Position numbers and translations under genes: made by a program
Part shown: positions 1-6,667 of the stretch, piece by piece
Layout: each line of letters opens with the position of its first letter
How positions within the stretch are numbered: the stretch's first letter is position 1
Notes under the pieces: model-generated
Database searches by the model: none
What the model was told of the DNA's origin: nothing
The model's input: only the letters and a program-made list of their open reading frames with translations
Assembly (NCBI GenBank): GCA_964628185.1
Contig: CAZVLQ010000044.1
Span: 1 to 6,780 of the forward strand
Direction of reading: 5' to 3'
Source of the DNA: CAZVLQ01 sp964628185
GTDB taxonomy: Bacteria; Pseudomonadota; Zetaproteobacteria; Mariprofundales; Mariprofundaceae
DNA length: 6,780 nt

Positions 1-1023
1 GATTTCAGCCATGGCCACGAACAGGATTGTATTCGCCACCAGCGCCAGCAAATGGATGTCTTCACGGCTGCGGAAGTGGCGCTCCCGTTCGGCTACCGTA
101 ACCTTGATTTTTGCCAGTGCGGAATGAATCAGCCGCCTGGAAGGGAGTTCACGGGCGGATTCCCGCTGCAGGTCGTCTTCTTCCCGGCTTAAGCGATGCG
201 CACCGTAAACGCTTGCCTTGGTCATCCAGTGATTGACGGTCACCGTGGCGAATATGCAGGCCAGAATACCGGACAGGTGAAGATGCGTGTGGGCGCCAAA
301 CAGATTCAGCAGGGCGTGAAAATGCTCGGCCAGCGCAAAGGCGCCATAGCCGGTGAGGATCAGCACCATCATTTCGGCGATCCGGTTTTCAGTTGTTTTT
401 AACACCAGCAGACCAAGATAGCCGATACATGTGCCCAGCAGGGAGGAACCAAGCACCACGATCAGGCTGATTTCCGTAATATAAGCTGTTGTTATCCGGC
501 CGCCTTCAATGGCGTAAATACCGACAAACACGAATACAATCAGAGCCGTTGCGTCGTTGAACAGGCTTTCACCCTCGGCAAGTATCTTGAGCTTTTGCGG
601 CAGTTCAAATCTGGAAAAGATGCTGATCACGCTGACCGGATCGGTGGCCAGCACCATGGCGAAAAGCACGATGGTTGCCGCAACACTCAGGTGATACTGG
701 GCGAACAGCCAGTTTCCCAGAAAGATGGCCACAGCAACGGACAGACCGACGGTGACGACGGCCAGGTAGAACAGGCTTAATGCATGCGCCTTCAGTTCCT
801 CCAGTTTCAGTTCCAGTGAATCCGAAATCAGCAGAATGGGCAGCAGTACCAGCACCAGGGCGGCAAAATGCCGGGTGTCCTGCGTTACGCCGAGGTCGGG
901 GGCAAGCAGATGCAGGCCAAAGGAAAGCGCAATGAGCGACAGGGGCGACGGAATGCCGAGCTTGTCCTCAATTTGCAGGGCAAGATACAGAATGGCGGCG
1001 ATAGCCAGTACGGTTTCAATCAT
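1..1023 (-). CDS. CPA1-family Na+/H+ antiporter (NhaP-like), 3' end outside window
   Basis: This encodes the first 341 residues of an inner-membrane Na+(K+)/H+ exchanger of the monovalent cation:proton antiporter-1 family, which uses the proton gradient to expel Na+ and control cytoplasmic pH. The reading frame is open to the left edge of the window. The CPA1 hallmarks are ATDPVSVISIF at residues 126-136 (the TDP motif) and EGESLFNDATALIVF at 150-164. The latter contains the Asn-Asp pair (N156, D157) typical of electroneutral CPA1 exchangers, as opposed to the Asp-Asp of electrogenic CPA2. Hydrophobic membrane segments run from residue 1 to about 265, followed by a charged stretch (about 277-322) and the start of another helix. 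The ATG is preceded at 7 nt by AAGGAG (1031-1036), a strong ribosome binding site. It lies 23 nt downstream of the exchanger gene stop, so the two are probably cotranscribed. An unusual His-rich segment lies at residues 233-249. The family is well supported; the transported ion is inferred. Confidence 0.93.
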   Translation of the reverse strand, partial: MIETVLAIAAILYLALQIEDKLGIPSPLSLIALSFGLHLLAPDLGVTQDTRHFAALVLVLLPILLISDSLELKLEELKAHALSLFYLAVVTVGLSVAVAIFLGNWLFAQYHLSVAATIVLFAMVLATDPVSVISIFSRFELPQKLKILAEGESLFNDATALIVFVFVGIYAIEGGRITTAYITEISLIVVLGSSLLGTCIGYLGLLVLKTTENRIAEMMVLILTGYGAFALAEHFHALLNLFGAHTHLHLSGILACIFATVTVNHWMTKASVYGAHRLSREEDDLQRESARELPSRRLIHSALAKIKVTVAERERHFRSREDIHLLALVANTILFVAMAEI

Positions 1024-1046
1024 CCGGTTTCTCCTTGCCGGCCGGG

Positions 1047-2060
1047 TCAGGCGGTCAGCACCACGGTGGTCAGGAACATGCCGTACAACAGGGCATTGCC
1101 GCACAGACCAAGTGGCGACAGGCGTCCGCTGCGCAGCAGAAAGCCCAGCCAGAAGATGCCGGCGAAGGCCAGGGCGACCGACAGTCCGGCGTGCCAGTCG
1201 TCAAACCACCAGGGCATCAGGAGCATGCCGATAGCCGGAATTATGGTGCCCTGAAAAACCATGGCGCCGGTGATGTTGCCGAATGCCAGCGTATCCCTGC
1301 CGCGACGCACCCAGATGACTGAATTCACCTTTTCCGGCAACTCCGTTGCCACCGGCACGATCAACAGGGAAACCACCAGGGCGGAAATGCCCAGCAGCTG
1401 ACTTAAATGTTCCGCACCATGGACAAAAAGCCGGGCGCCGGCCACCAGCACGATAAGACCCGTCAGCAACTGAATGGCGGCGGCCCAGTAATTTTTGGGA
1501 AGCACCTTGCCAAGGTACAGGGGGTGGTCGGATTCCGTGGCATGGCCGTTTTCCACCAGCGTGCTGCTGGCCCGGATCGTTGTCAGCAGGTAAAGCAGAT
1601 AAATCAGGATCAGCGCGAAGGCGATGAACAGGTGCGCATTCGGCCATATGCCGTTCAGTAGCAGCGCCAGCACGACAAGTGAAAAGCCGCATGAAAAGGC
1701 GAAGATGTCCCGGCGCAGGCCGGAGGGCTCGGGAGACAGCGTATTGTTCCACCCGCGTTTATGGGCAGCGAATATGCCCATGATACCGAGGCTCATCGTG
1801 GACAGCATGAACGGCGCACCCAGAATGGCGCCCATGCCGACGGCCTCATTGATATTCTGTGCCGCACCACCGGCCAGGATGGCCACGACCGGTACGATGG
1901 TTTCAGGCAACGCCGTGCCAACAGCCGCAAAAATGGAGCCGGTCACCCCCTCGGACACGCCCATACGTTCACCGAGGAATTCCAGTGCGTTGGTGAAAAC
2001 CTGTGCCGCCACAAACACCAGAACCAGGGCAAGCGCAAGGATTGCGAGCGATGTACTCAT
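1047..2060 (-). CDS. CaCA-superfamily Na+/Ca2+ (cation) antiporter
   Basis: This is a 337-aa membrane cation exchanger of the Ca2+:cation antiporter superfamily, expected to expel Ca2+ in exchange for Na+ or H+. It shows the two diagnostic inverted alpha repeats. The first is at about residues 40-62 with GTALPET (E53). The second is at about 236-272 with VATELPEKVNSV (E240, E243), followed by FGNITGAMVFQGT. Roughly ten hydrophobic segments are visible, split by a polar central loop (about 162-190), as in this family. The first repeat is followed by VGMGAILGAPFML rather than the textbook GN..GSN, so it belongs to a variant bacterial branch and substrate specificity is uncertain. A GTG codon one triplet upstream (2063) is possible. 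The ATG at 2060 is preferred because AAGGA (2067-2071) then sits 6 nt upstream. It is the first gene of an operon with the downstream Na+/H+ antiporter. Confidence 0.88.
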   Translation of the reverse strand: MSTSLAILALALVLVFVAAQVFTNALEFLGERMGVSEGVTGSIFAAVGTALPETIVPVVAILAGGAAQNINEAVGMGAILGAPFMLSTMSLGIMGIFAAHKRGWNNTLSPEPSGLRRDIFAFSCGFSLVVLALLLNGIWPNAHLFIAFALILIYLLYLLTTIRASSTLVENGHATESDHPLYLGKVLPKNYWAAAIQLLTGLIVLVAGARLFVHGAEHLSQLLGISALVVSLLIVPVATELPEKVNSVIWVRRGRDTLAFGNITGAMVFQGTIIPAIGMLLMPWWFDDWHAGLSVALAFAGIFWLGFLLRSGRLSPLGLCGNALLYGMFLTTVVLTA

Positions 2061-2066
2061 CACCGT

Positions 2067-2071
2067 TCCTT
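2067..2071 (-). promoter_or_regulatory. Ribosome binding site deciding the exchanger start
   Basis: AAGGA on the minus strand lies 6 nt before the ATG at 2060 but only 3 nt before the alternative GTG at 2063. Normal spacing favours the ATG. Confidence 0.6.
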
Positions 2072-2327
2072 CAATCGCTGCATGGCGCTGGCCTTCACTT
2101 CAACCCCGTGTGCGTGTCCGGCCATGCAAAACCGGTGTTGAGTCGTTTCTTCGCATCTGCCATGTGCTTTCATTCACCCCCTGGAGGATCGTCGGCATGC
2201 CTTTCCAGGCCCCGCCGGCTGCCGGACAATAGCCGCCGGTGAGTCAAAAGCAACACCATGCGAACGTTACTGACAACAACATAAATAAACTTGCACGCAG
2301 TGAGCCGACGGACGCCTGAAGACGTTG

Positions 2328-2344
2328 CATGGCTGGCGGCCATG
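2328..2344 (+). promoter_or_regulatory. Hairpin in redoxin leader
   Basis: CATGGC (2328-2333) and GCCATG (2339-2344) form a perfect 6-bp inverted repeat with the 5-nt loop TGGCG. It lies 18 nt upstream of the terminator hairpin, and its loop side is G-rich enough to pair with the 3' arm of that terminator. Its function is not known. It could be part of an attenuator or a protein-binding site. Confidence 0.4.
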
Positions 2345-2362
2345 ATGATATTTGCCTATATT

Positions 2363-2400
2363 GCGGCGGTGGCGTATTTCATGCACCCGCCGCTTTTTTT
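2363..2400 (+). terminator. Intrinsic terminator / candidate attenuator ahead of the redoxin gene
   Basis: GCGGCGG (2363-2369) pairs perfectly with CCGCCGC (2387-2393). Inside, after a 2x2 mismatch, GCGT (2372-2375) can pair with ATGC (2381-2384) including one wobble, leaving a 5-nt loop. Seven T residues (2394-2400) follow at once. This is a classic rho-independent terminator reading rightward; on the other strand there is no T-run after the stem. No rightward gene precedes it in the window, because the neighbour is divergent. It lies only 5 nt before the AGGAGG of the redoxin gene. It is therefore either a conditional terminator in the leader of that gene or a relic of a lost upstream gene. 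Confidence 0.72.
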
Positions 2401-2417
2401 AACGCAGGAGGAAAAAG

Positions 2418-2975
2418 ATGGCACTGGTCGCTTCAATCCATGTAGACCCTGGCTGGACACTGCCCGATCTTGTATTGAAGGATGTGGACGGCAACGATAC
2501 GCGCCTGCGCGAACAGATGGGGGAAAACGGCCTGCTTGTTGTATTTACCTGTAATCACTGCCCCTACGCGCTGGCCGTATGGCCGCGCCTGATCCGCCAT
2601 GCCGGGGCATTCCATCAAAAAGGCGTGAACACGGTGGCGGTTAATCCGAATATTCATCCGGATTATCCAGAGGATTCCCCGGCTGCGATGAAAGAAAAGA
2701 TTGCGGAGTGGGGCATTGATTTTCCCTATCTGGCGGACGATACGCAGGCGGCGGCGCGCACCTTTGATGCGCAATGCACGCCCGACCTGTATCTGTTCGA
2801 CCGGCATGGCCGGCTCTACTATCACGGCCGCATCGACGATTACTGGAAGGATGAGACAAAGGTGACGCAGCAGGAACTGGCGCCGGCAGTGGATGCCATG
2901 CTGGCGGGAAGGCCCTCGCCCCAGCCGCAATACCCGACGATCGGCTGCTCAATCAAGTGGAAAGAGTCGGTCTGA
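2418..2975 (+). CDS. Thioredoxin-fold redoxin (AhpC/TlpA-like) family protein
   Basis: This is a 185-aa thioredoxin-fold protein of the redoxin/AhpC-TSA group, probably a thiol-disulfide oxidoreductase or peroxiredoxin-like enzyme. The opening PGWTLPDLVLKDVDG (residues 11-25) is the usual first strand of this group. The active-site motif VVFTCNHCPYA (41-51) contains a CxxC pair, C45 and C48. A second cysteine before the conserved cis-proline is seen in CTPDLYLFD (C120, P122). The C-terminal YPTIGCSIKW (172-181, C177) is a characteristic ending of this bacterial subfamily. No signal peptide or lipobox is visible, so a cytoplasmic location is likely. The start is firm: AGGAGG (2406-2411) lies 6 nt before the ATG. 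It is first in a rightward unit with the overlapping EF-hand gene, and a terminator-like hairpin directly upstream suggests leader control. The exact substrate is unknown. Confidence 0.88.
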   Translation: MALVASIHVDPGWTLPDLVLKDVDGNDTRLREQMGENGLLVVFTCNHCPYALAVWPRLIRHAGAFHQKGVNTVAVNPNIHPDYPEDSPAAMKEKIAEWGIDFPYLADDTQAAARTFDAQCTPDLYLFDRHGRLYYHGRIDDYWKDETKVTQQELAPAVDAMLAGRPSPQPQYPTIGCSIKWKESV

Positions 2976-3280
2976 CGCTGGCAGGCGTGGTGCTGGCAGG
3001 ATTCCTGTACGCAGCACCGGCTTTTGCCACGGATCATCCGTTCAAAGGTTTTGACAACAATCGTGACGGAAAAATCACGATGGATGAAATTATGAAACAT
3101 ATTCGTCCCAAGATTCAGAGCGGTTTTGATGCGCTGGACCGCAACAAGGACGGCGTGCTGTTCAGCCGGGATTTTGATGATGTACGCGAAGGCATGAAAA
3201 AGCTTCAGGACTGGCTGGATGAACTGCTCCGGCAATTTTTGCCATCCGGGGAAAAGGACAAAGAAGAACTGCGGGTCTGA
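2957..3280 (+). CDS. Small exported EF-hand (calcium-binding) protein
   Basis: This is a 107-aa protein with an N-terminal Sec-type signal peptide. It has a short charged start (MER), a hydrophobic core at about residues 5-20, and a likely signal peptidase I site after APAFA (A24). Two EF-hand loops follow. The first (residues 33-44, DNNRDGKITMDE) has Asp/Asn/Asp at positions 1, 3 and 5, Gly at 6 and Glu at 12. The second (61-72, DRNKDGVLFSRD) has Asp rather than Glu at position 12, which usually weakens or alters Ca2+ binding. The tail is amphipathic and charged. It would bind Ca2+ in the periplasm. The start is a GTG with no good Shine-Dalgarno, and the gene overlaps the last 19 nt of the redoxin gene, so translation is probably coupled. 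The GTG is chosen because it gives a complete signal peptide; later GTG codons would cut into its hydrophobic core. The partner protein is unknown. Confidence 0.85.
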   Translation: MERVGLTLAGVVLAGFLYAAPAFATDHPFKGFDNNRDGKITMDEIMKHIRPKIQSGFDALDRNKDGVLFSRDFDDVREGMKKLQDWLDELLRQFLPSGEKDKEELRV

Positions 3281-3326
3281 TCACGGCTGTGACATGGCCT
3301 GCGTATTTCAGGCTCCTGGAGATAAC

Positions 3327-3840
3327 ATGAAGAAAAAAACGTTACTATCATGGAGTAGCGGGAAGGATAGTGCATGGGCACTTCATGTCCTGCGCCAACA
3401 GCCAGATATGGAAGTTTCCGGTCTGTTCTGTACGGTCAATCAGAAATTTGAACGTGTTGCAATGCACGCGGTCAGGACCGGACTGATACATCAACAAGCA
3501 GAAAGTATAGGTTTTCCTGTTGAACTTATCCAAATTCCATATCCATGTAGTGACTCCGAATATGAAGCCATAATGAAGGAATTTACCCAAATACCTTCCC
3601 CCGGAATTCTCAGGAAAAGAATATGGAGAATTATTTCTGGAAGAGCTTCCGTCCTGTATAGATCCGTGTGGTGAAAATGGTGAGTTTCACAGTTTTGCCT
3701 ATGATGGCCCAATGTTCAAAAAGGCAATAAACATCCGAACAGGTGAAACTGTATCTCGTGATGGCTTTGTATTTACAGATTTATTGCCAGAGCAGTACCA
3801 AACAAATCAAATTCAGCCGATCTCCTGCGTCAGCAGCTGA
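3327..3840 (+). pseudogene. Dph6/MJ0570-related ATP-pyrophosphatase, internally deleted and frameshifted
   Basis: The N-terminal part (3327 to about 3590, with GGAG at 3318-3321) begins MKKKTLLSWSSGKDSAWAL, the PP-loop of the adenine nucleotide alpha-hydrolase / diphthine-ammonia-ligase-like family. It continues in family style through VAMHAVRTGL and IPYPCSDSEYEAIMKEF (residues 67-83). The first frame then gives 30 or so unrelated residues and stops at 3674. The family C-terminus resumes in another frame from about 3583-3592: PPEFSGKEYGELFLEELP, then DPCGENGEFHSFAYDGPMF, then a normal ending at 3840. Intact members have, from memory, about 70 more residues here, including the FGDLFLEDIRRYR region. 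About 200 bp has therefore been lost, with a change of frame. A simple sequencing slip cannot explain the missing segment. Base composition (about 43% GC by hand count) is well below that of the neighbours, which suggests acquisition from elsewhere before decay. The family's function in bacteria is not settled. Confidence 0.85.
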
Positions 3841-3912
3841 TTTGCAATGCTATACTTCTATTCAGTTTTTGACTGGGGCCGGTCATTCGAGTGTGTGACA
3901 ATCTGCCGGCAA
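3841..3912. other. Convergent gap between pseudogene and polA 3' end
   Basis: These 72 nt separate the end of the decayed ATP-pyrophosphatase gene from the polA stop. I see no strong terminator for either direction. A short CCGGC/GCCGG stem (3906-3910 with 3918-3922) straddles the polA stop codon but has no T-run after it on either strand. Confidence 0.5.
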
Positions 3913-6615
3913 TCACAGCCGGTGCGCGTCGTACCAGCTTGCACCGGCACCGATATCCACGGTCAGGGGTACATTGAGCGTCATGGCCGATTCCATTTCC
4001 TCGCGCATGATGGCGGATGCTTCTTTTACCTGCGCAGCCGGGCATTCGACGACCAGTTCGTCGTGCACCTGCAGGATCATCTTCGCGGACGGCAGTTTCC
4101 CGCCGAGCCTCGCATGCAGACGGATCATGGCGATCTTGATGATATCCGCCGCCGAGCCCTGCAGCGGTGCGTTGATGGCGGTTCTTTCCGCATAGCTTCG
4201 CCGCAGGCCGTTTCCGGCGTTGATCTCCGGGACGTAAACGCGATGTCCGAGCAGGGTTTCCACGTAGCCCTGCCGGCGCGCCGATTCCAGCGTGGCATCC
4301 ATGAATCCGCGCACCCCGGGGTGGCGGATGAAATAGGCGTCAATAAAGGCCTGCGCCTCGGTCCGTTCAATCCCCAGCTGTCTGGCCAGGCCAAAGGCGC
4401 TCATGCCGTACAGGATGCCGAAATTGATGATCTTGGCACGCCGGCGCATATCGCCGGTGACATCCGCCAGGGCCACCTGATTCACGGCCGCCGCCGTGGC
4501 GGCATGGATATCCTCACCGTCCGCGAAGGCGGCTGCCAGCACTTCATCGCCCGAAAAATGGGCCATCAGGCGCAGTTCGATCTGAGAATAGTCGGCCGAG
4601 ATCAGCATATTACCCGGCTCAGCCGTAAATGCCTTGCGAATTTCCCTGCCCTCCTCGCTGCGGATCGGAATGTTCTGCAAATTCGGATCGGAAGAGGAAA
4701 GCCGGCCCGTGGTGGTGATGGCCTGGTTGTAGGAGGTATGCACGCGGCCCGTTTCGGGATGAACGAGCTTTTGCAGCGCATCGGTATAGGTGGATTTCAG
4801 CTTGGCCAGTTGTCGTGCTTCCAGAATCAGGCGTGGCACCTCATGTTTTGCAGCCAGTTCTTCCAGCACTTCCTGGCCGGTCGACCACTGGCCGGATTTG
4901 GTCTTCTTGCCCCCCGGCAGGCCGAGCCTGCCGAACAGCACCTCACCAAGCTGTTTCGGCGAGTGGATATTGAATGCACCGCCGGCCGCATCGTGGATTT
5001 GTTTTTCCAGCACCGCCATACGGGCGCCGAAGCGGCCGGACAGCCGGGAAAGCATCCGTGCGTCAATATGCGCGCCGGCCCATTCCATATCCGCCAGCAC
5101 GAACGAAAGTGGCAGTTCGATTTCATCATGCCGGGCCAGCCGCGCCTCGGCCGCCAGGCGGTCTTTCAGCAGCAGACTCAGACGCAGGGCGATTTCGGCA
5201 TCCTCGGCGGCATAAGGCAGGGCCTTCTCGATCGGGACATGGGCAAAGCTGATCCGGCGGGCGCCTTTGCCGGCGACTTCCTTGTACGGGATGCAGTGGT
5301 GGCCGAGGTAATCTTCGGCTACCGCATCCATGGAGGGCGGATATTTGCCGGGCTGGAGACAATAGGCGAGCAGCATGGAATCATAGCGGATGCCGGCAAG
5401 CCTGATGCCGGCGCGGTGAAAGACCTGCATATCATATTTCAGATTGTGACCGCACTTGGGCTGTTTTTCATCTTCCAGCAATGATTTCAGTGCGTTCAGG
5501 ACTTTATCCCGGGCAAGCTGCCGCGGCCGGGCTGACAGCATGTCCGGTGATTCATGGCCAACGGGAATATACCATGCCTCTCCGGGCCTGACGGCGAATG
5601 AAATACCGACGATTTCGGCATCGTGACAGGCAAGCGATGTCGTTTCGGTATCCACGGCGATCAGTTCCGCGCTCCGCAGTTGATCAAGCAGTTGCGTCAA
5701 TGCCTCTCCGCTGTCCACCAGATGATCCGTGCGTTTCGAAACAGGCGGTGCATCATTTTTTTCACTGTCTTCTCCAAATTCTTCCAACAGGCGCTGAAAT
5801 TCGAGCCGCGTAAAGAGCCTGGCCAGCCGCTTACGGTCCGGTTGCCTGACGATAAGATCATCCAGCATCAGGCCGACCGGCGCCTGCTCATCCAGTGCAA
5901 CCAGGCGGTAGGAAAGTCGCGCCTCATCGGCGAATCGGGTCAGGTTTTCCCGCCGTTTTCTCTGCCTGATTTCTGTCGCATGCGCCAGCACGCCTTCCAG
6001 ATTGCCGTATTCATTGATCAGTTGCGCGGCTGTTTTCGGGCCGATCCCGGGCACGCCGGGAATGTTGTCCGAGGCATCGCCGGCAAGTGCCAGCAGGTCG
6101 TGCACGCGTTCCGGCGTCACACCCCATTTCTCCTTCACTTCCTTGCTGCCAAAGGTCTTGTGCTTCATCGTATCCAGCATGCGAATACGCTCGCCTGTCA
6201 GTTGCATCAGGTCCTTGTCCGACGATACGATGGTTACATCCCAGCCCGCCCCTTCAGCCTGCCGGGCCAGCGTGGCAATCGTGTCGTCGGCTTCGTAATC
6301 GTTAATCTGGATCAGCGGCAGATTGAAGCCACGCGTGACCTCGAACACGTAGGACCATTGCACCGCAAGCTCTTCCGGCATGGGTGGGCGATGGGCCTTG
6401 TAAGCAGGATAGATTCTGTTGCGAAATGAGCCGTCCTTCGGATCAAATGCGACGGCGGCGTGAGTGGGCGACAGTTCTTTAAGTACGCTGCGCAGCATCT
6501 GTACATAACCGAAAACGGCGTTGGTCGGCTCACCTTTCGAGTTTGATAAGGCCCGAATCGCATGAAAGGCGCGAAAGACGTAGTTGGGTCCGTCAATGAG
6601 AACAAGGTGCGGCAT
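3913..6615 (-). CDS. polA: DNA polymerase I
   Basis: This is a 900-aa three-domain repair and replication polymerase that removes RNA primers from Okazaki fragments and fills gaps. The 5'-3' nuclease (about 1-290) has VLIDG with D8, YEADD (107-111), SSDKDL (132-137) and the helix-hairpin-helix region GDASDNIPGVPGIGPKTA (179-196). The 3'-5' exonuclease (about 310-490) is intact, with DTE (322-324), GHNLKYD (389-395) and YAAED (468-472), so proofreading should work. The polymerase domain has motif A DYSQIELR (675-682), motif B with R724, K728, F732 and Y736, and motif C HDE (851-853). F732 matches the dNTP-selective Phe of E. coli Pol I. The ATG at 6615 gives MPHLVLIDG, the usual PolA start. 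A GTG at 6636 would add 7 residues. Neither has a clear Shine-Dalgarno. The gene is divergent from tRNA-Asn. The long antisense reading frames over it are composition shadows. Confidence 0.98.
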   Translation of the reverse strand: MPHLVLIDGPNYVFRAFHAIRALSNSKGEPTNAVFGYVQMLRSVLKELSPTHAAVAFDPKDGSFRNRIYPAYKAHRPPMPEELAVQWSYVFEVTRGFNLPLIQINDYEADDTIATLARQAEGAGWDVTIVSSDKDLMQLTGERIRMLDTMKHKTFGSKEVKEKWGVTPERVHDLLALAGDASDNIPGVPGIGPKTAAQLINEYGNLEGVLAHATEIRQRKRRENLTRFADEARLSYRLVALDEQAPVGLMLDDLIVRQPDRKRLARLFTRLEFQRLLEEFGEDSEKNDAPPVSKRTDHLVDSGEALTQLLDQLRSAELIAVDTETTSLACHDAEIVGISFAVRPGEAWYIPVGHESPDMLSARPRQLARDKVLNALKSLLEDEKQPKCGHNLKYDMQVFHRAGIRLAGIRYDSMLLAYCLQPGKYPPSMDAVAEDYLGHHCIPYKEVAGKGARRISFAHVPIEKALPYAAEDAEIALRLSLLLKDRLAAEARLARHDEIELPLSFVLADMEWAGAHIDARMLSRLSGRFGARMAVLEKQIHDAAGGAFNIHSPKQLGEVLFGRLGLPGGKKTKSGQWSTGQEVLEELAAKHEVPRLILEARQLAKLKSTYTDALQKLVHPETGRVHTSYNQAITTTGRLSSSDPNLQNIPIRSEEGREIRKAFTAEPGNMLISADYSQIELRLMAHFSGDEVLAAAFADGEDIHAATAAAVNQVALADVTGDMRRRAKIINFGILYGMSAFGLARQLGIERTEAQAFIDAYFIRHPGVRGFMDATLESARRQGYVETLLGHRVYVPEINAGNGLRRSYAERTAINAPLQGSAADIIKIAMIRLHARLGGKLPSAKMILQVHDELVVECPAAQVKEASAIMREEMESAMTLNVPLTVDIGAGASWYDAHRL

Positions 6616-6667
6616 GAGCGGAGCATGCCCTGCCACAGGCCCGGGTTCAATTTATTGTGCATGGATG

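Larger units (their letters stand above)
2061..2417. other. Divergent intergenic region, 357 nt
   Basis: This region separates the leftward exchanger operon from the rightward redoxin operon, so it must contain promoters in both directions. I could not find a convincing -35/-10 pair for either. Isolated partial matches exist, such as CTGACA at 2270-2275 and TATATT at 2357-2362, without correctly spaced partners. The stretch 2061-2300 holds no gene that I can support. The right-hand end is structured: a 6-bp hairpin (2328-2344) followed by an intrinsic terminator (2363-2400) lies just ahead of the redoxin ribosome binding site. Confidence 0.7.

Noticed and set aside
2260..2270. 11-nt match (reverse complement) to 6690-6700 in the tRNA promoter, as a shared operator
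   Set aside because: Matches of this length are expected by chance in 6.8 kb, and the 2260 copy lacks the second half of the dyad.
2258..2284. Eight-codon ORF (MRTLLTTT) that could be a leader peptide
   Set aside because: There is no Shine-Dalgarno, and it has only a loose resemblance to amino-acid leader peptides. It is about 80 nt from the terminator, with no biosynthetic gene downstream.
2291..2554. 87-codon frame starting with a hydrophobic, membrane-like stretch
   Set aside because: It runs through the terminator hairpin, the redoxin Shine-Dalgarno and 137 nt of the redoxin gene in another frame, and starts with a TTG lacking a ribosome binding site. The hydrophobic part probably arises by chance.
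3297..3313. GCCTG/CAGGC stem after the EF-hand gene as a terminator
   Set aside because: The stem is short and is followed by CTCCTGGAG, not a T-run.
3906..3922. CCGGC/GCCGG stem around the polA stop codon as a terminator
   Set aside because: The stem has only 5 bp and there is no T-run on either strand.
3847..5484. 545-codon plus-strand open frame opposite polA
   Set aside because: It is fully antisense to an unmistakable polA. Its composition is of the kind expected from reading a GC-rich gene backward, and it has no domain I recognise.
5623..6429. 268-codon plus-strand open frame opposite the polA 5' half
   Set aside because: It is antisense to the conserved nuclease domains, has no recognisable motif, and has no convincing start signal.
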